A stretch of DNA of 7,642 bases from Lachnospiraceae bacterium. Lineage in GTDB: Bacteria; Bacillota; Clostridia; Lachnospirales; Lachnospiraceae. The notes under the pieces were generated by a model. The model did not search any database and was not told the DNA's origin. It worked only from the letters and a program-made list of their open reading frames with translations. Positions 5,592 through 7,642 of this stretch are shown in pieces. The DNA lies in the NCBI GenBank assembly GCA_024691145.1, contig JAILNW010000135.1:1-7642 (forward strand), read 5' to 3'. The first letter of the stretch is position 1; every line of letters begins with the position of its first letter. The position numbers and the translations under genes were made by a program.

Positions 5592-6377
5592 GTGAATTAT
5601 AGAATAATTTTTTATAAATTTGGTGTTATGAAGTTTTTAGGACATCTGGATATTATGAGATATTTTCAAAAAGCATTTAAAAGAGCAAAGATAGATGTAT
5701 CATATTCTAAAGGATATAATCCTCATATGATTATGTCTTTTGCCTCTCCTCTTGGCACAGGGCTTACAAGTGACGGAGAATATTTAGATGTGAGCCTTAA
5801 TGAAGATATTGATAACAAAGTCCTGATTGACAGACTGAATGAGCAGATGGTTGATGGCATGTACATTGCAGGAGCGGCAAAATTAAGTGATGAATGCAAG
5901 AACTCCATGTCCATAGTAGCTGCGGCAACATATCTTGTATCTGTAAAAGATGGATATAACCAGGAGATTTATTATTTTAAAAATATTTTTAGAGAAAAAA
6001 TTAAAGAATTATACAGTTCTGACGAAATAAAAGTTATTAAGGCTACTAAAAAAAGCGAAAAAGAAGTTGATATTAAACCATTAATTATTAATATTGATTA
6101 TAATGACTTTGACTATTCTAATTCCTGTGCTGAGATTTTTGATAATCAGATACATGTAGTAATGACTTTATCAGCAGGAAGCGAGAATAATTTAAAACCA
6201 GAGTTAATTATCAAAGCATTATGTGAATTCTGCAATATTAATTATAATGAGTTTGCATATCAGTATCACAGAACAGAGATGTATTACAGGGAAGATGATG
6301 ATGCTATAAAGCCTCTTTTAGGTAAAGATGCATATGATATGCTTATTCAAAGGGAATTATTTGTGAACAGTAATTAA
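5592..6377 (+). CDS. DUF2344 / TIGR03936-like radical SAM-associated protein
   Basis: This is the partner of the preceding radical SAM protein, 261 residues from GTG 5592 or 264 from the overlapping ATG 5583. Starting at GTG the protein begins MNYRIIFYKFG, which fits the family's usual beginning (a basic beta-strand followed by a Gly), and the ribosome binding site fits better too; the ATG start would instead give an ATGA overlap. Numbering from ATG 5583, conserved features are FLGHLDIMRYFQKAF (18-32), SYSKGYNPHMIMSFASPLGTG (40-60), the strand EYLDVSL (66-72), and TEMYYRED near the end (231-238). The middle (about 125-190) is Lys/Glu-rich and variable. No catalytic site, membrane segment or signal peptide is seen. 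Its role is unknown; tight coupling to the radical SAM gene suggests a complex or substrate-presenting partner. The next gene starts 19 bases on. Confidence 0.9.
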   Translation: MNYRIIFYKFGVMKFLGHLDIMRYFQKAFKRAKIDVSYSKGYNPHMIMSFASPLGTGLTSDGEYLDVSLNEDIDNKVLIDRLNEQMVDGMYIAGAAKLSDECKNSMSIVAAATYLVSVKDGYNQEIYYFKNIFREKIKELYSSDEIKVIKATKKSEKEVDIKPLIINIDYNDFDYSNSCAEIFDNQIHVVMTLSAGSENNLKPELIIKALCEFCNINYNEFAYQYHRTEMYYREDDDAIKPLLGKDAYDMLIQRELFVNSN

Positions 6378-6396
6378 AGGAGTAATAGGACGTAAT

Positions 6397-7593
6397 ATGG
6401 ATAGTAATAAACTTGTTATAACCCATTATAAAGATTATATATTATCTGTTCAGTTTGAAAATGGTACTGCAGTTAAAATTAACGCTGAAAAGACAACTAA
6501 TAAAAGCATTCTTGGGAATATTTATATTGGGAAGGTCAAGAATCTTGTAAAGAATATTGAAGCTGCATTTGTTGAGATAGAAAATGGCGTAATATGTTTT
6601 TTCCCTTTTAGTGACCTTAATAATGTTATTTTTCTTAATGAAAAGAAGGATTATACAAAACTTGTACCAGGAGATGAGATTGTTGTTCAGGTAACAAAGG
6701 ATCCGATAAATGACAAAGCTCCTGTTGTTTCAGGAAAACTAAATATAAGTGGAAAGTATTCTGTAATAATACATAATGACAGAGGAATATCGGTTTCTGA
6801 AAAAATTAAAGAAAAAAAATCAATAAATTTTCTAAAAAATGTATTTTCGGACTATGCAAGCGACCAATATGGTATTATAATAAGAACAAACGCATATGAT
6901 ATTAGCGAAGATATATTAAAAGATGAGATTGAAAAACTAATTGGTATTTATAAGGATATTATTAAGAATTCTGTTTATAGAACGGCATTCAGCAAGTTAT
7001 ATGAGGCTCCGTTAGCTTATATAACAGACATTAGAGACAGTTATTCTTTTAATATAAATGAAATTGTAACTGATGACAGATGTATATACGACAATATTAA
7101 GCAATATCTGTATATTTCAGAAAGTCATAATTTAGATAAGCTAAAGTTCTATGATGATGAAACTATAGGATTAAAGGAACTGCTTAATATTGAAAGTATA
7201 GTAAATGATGCATTGAAAAAGAAGGTTTGGCTTAAGTCGGGAGGTACAATTGTTATTGAGCCAACTGAAGCACTTGTTTCGATTGATGTCAATACGTCTA
7301 AAAGTATAATTGGAAAGCAGGATGCAGAAAAGGCATTTTTAAAGACTAATCTTGAGGCCTGCAAAGAGATTGCAAGACAATTAAGACTTAGGAATCTTGG
7401 AGGGATTATAATTATAGACTTTATTGATATGAAGAAGGAGGAAGATAAGCAGTTATTGTTTAAAGAATTTAGCAATATTTTAAAAGCTGATCCTATTAAA
7501 ACAATCGTAGTAGACTATACAAAATTGAATTTGATTGAAGTTACAAGAAAAAAGGTTAGGAAATCATTATATCAACAATTGAGGGATATTTAA
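6397..7593 (+). CDS. rng: Ribonuclease G/E family endoribonuclease, short form
   Basis: This is a 398-residue RNase E/G-type endonuclease, which cuts single-stranded AU-rich RNA in mRNA decay and rRNA maturation. An S1 RNA-binding domain spans about 36-118 (SILGNIYIGKVKNLV onward). The 5'-sensor pocket is marked by GIIIRTNAYD, with R163-T164 matching RNase E R169-T170, which read a 5'-monophosphate. The catalytic DNase I-like subdomain has SGGTIVIEPTEALVSIDVN and GGIIIIDFIDM; D297, N299 and D341 match the metal-binding D303, N305 and D346 of Escherichia coli RNase E. The protein ends at VRKSLYQQLRDI, just where the CPxC zinc-link would follow in longer members, so that link is absent. The downstream bases in any frame do not restore it, which argues against a recent frameshift. 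AGGA at 6387-6390 is 6 bases before the ATG; a stronger AAAGGAG at 6376-6382 is further off. No terminator follows. Confidence 0.94.
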   Translation: MDSNKLVITHYKDYILSVQFENGTAVKINAEKTTNKSILGNIYIGKVKNLVKNIEAAFVEIENGVICFFPFSDLNNVIFLNEKKDYTKLVPGDEIVVQVTKDPINDKAPVVSGKLNISGKYSVIIHNDRGISVSEKIKEKKSINFLKNVFSDYASDQYGIIIRTNAYDISEDILKDEIEKLIGIYKDIIKNSVYRTAFSKLYEAPLAYITDIRDSYSFNINEIVTDDRCIYDNIKQYLYISESHNLDKLKFYDDETIGLKELLNIESIVNDALKKKVWLKSGGTIVIEPTEALVSIDVNTSKSIIGKQDAEKAFLKTNLEACKEIARQLRLRNLGGIIIIDFIDMKKEEDKQLLFKEFSNILKADPIKTIVVDYTKLNLIEVTRKKVRKSLYQQLRDI

Positions 7594-7628
7594 GAGTATA
7601 AATAAATAAGCAGGTAAAATTAAAAAAT

Positions 7629-7642
7629 GGAGGAATTGCTAT
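7629..7642 (+). promoter_or_regulatory. Ribosome binding site and first two bases of the next gene
   Basis: GGAGGA (7629-7634), 6 bases from AT at 7641-7642, looks like the start of another gene cut by the window edge. In related clostridia rplU (ribosomal protein L21) commonly follows this RNase gene, so it is the likely candidate, but no codon beyond AT is visible. The 47 bases from 7594 to 7640 show no hairpin, so a structured L21 leader is not supported here. Confidence 0.6.

Noticed and set aside
7149..7475. 108-codon ORF on the minus strand inside the RNase gene, and shorter minus-strand ORFs at 643-831 and 5723-5914
   Set aside because: All lie antisense to well-supported genes, have no recognisable motif, and show the Ser/Ile-rich composition expected of reverse-frame translation.
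7558..7593. Frameshift truncating the RNase zinc-link
   Set aside because: No CPxC-encoding sequence is present in any frame downstream before the next ribosome binding site, so the short end looks natural.
7594..7640. L21 leader (ribosomal protein autoregulatory element) before the next gene
   Set aside because: Only 47 bases are available and no hairpin can be drawn in them.

Overview
The window looks like chromosome from an AT-rich, Gram-positive clostridium, most likely a member of the Lachnospiraceae. The pointers are strong AGGAGG-type ribosome binding sites, all genes on one strand, a LytTR/GHKL two-component pair, a DUF5662 protein, and the block radical SAM (TIGR03960 type) - DUF2344 - RNase E/G, followed by the ribosome binding site of another gene (rplU is the usual neighbour in this group). 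The taxon and family names come from recalled family features; no search was run.

Layout. Positions 2-448 hold the 3' part of a DUF5662-type gene that starts before the window. Positions 503-2529 hold a LytTR response regulator and a GHKL sensor kinase joined by an ATGA overlap, ending at a strong intrinsic terminator (2535-2584). Positions 2585-2989 hold no protein gene, but they are not empty. A promoter with a 17-base spacer (2630-2658) is followed by about 235 bases without a credible ORF and a second strong terminator (2869-2900). This reads as an independent small RNA. Inside it, one segment (2779-2792) can pair with either of two copies of the same sequence, upstream (2745-2754) or downstream (2810-2822), and the downstream hairpin carries a C-rich loop. 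A further 17-spacer promoter (2919-2947) then starts the second operon.

Second operon. It encodes a two-helix membrane protein with a very acidic N-terminal region (2990-3691), a B12-binding-domain-type radical SAM protein (3709-5586), its usual DUF2344 partner (5592-6377, overlapping or abutting start), and a short RNase G/E (6397-7593) without the C-terminal zinc-link cysteines. No terminator is visible after the RNase gene, and a GGAGGA site leads to a start codon cut by the window end, so the operon probably continues.

How the parts may work together. The two-component pair resembles AgrA/AgrC and a small RNA gene lies directly downstream. In staphylococci the agr system acts through a small RNA (RNAIII) with C-rich loops, so an analogous sensor-to-RNA circuit is the most interesting hypothesis here. 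It rests on gene position and RNA shape only: no clean LytTR operator is visible before the RNA promoter. The second operon pairs an uncharacterised radical SAM system with an RNA-processing enzyme and perhaps ribosomal protein genes, which suggests, without proving, a role in RNA or ribosome metabolism.
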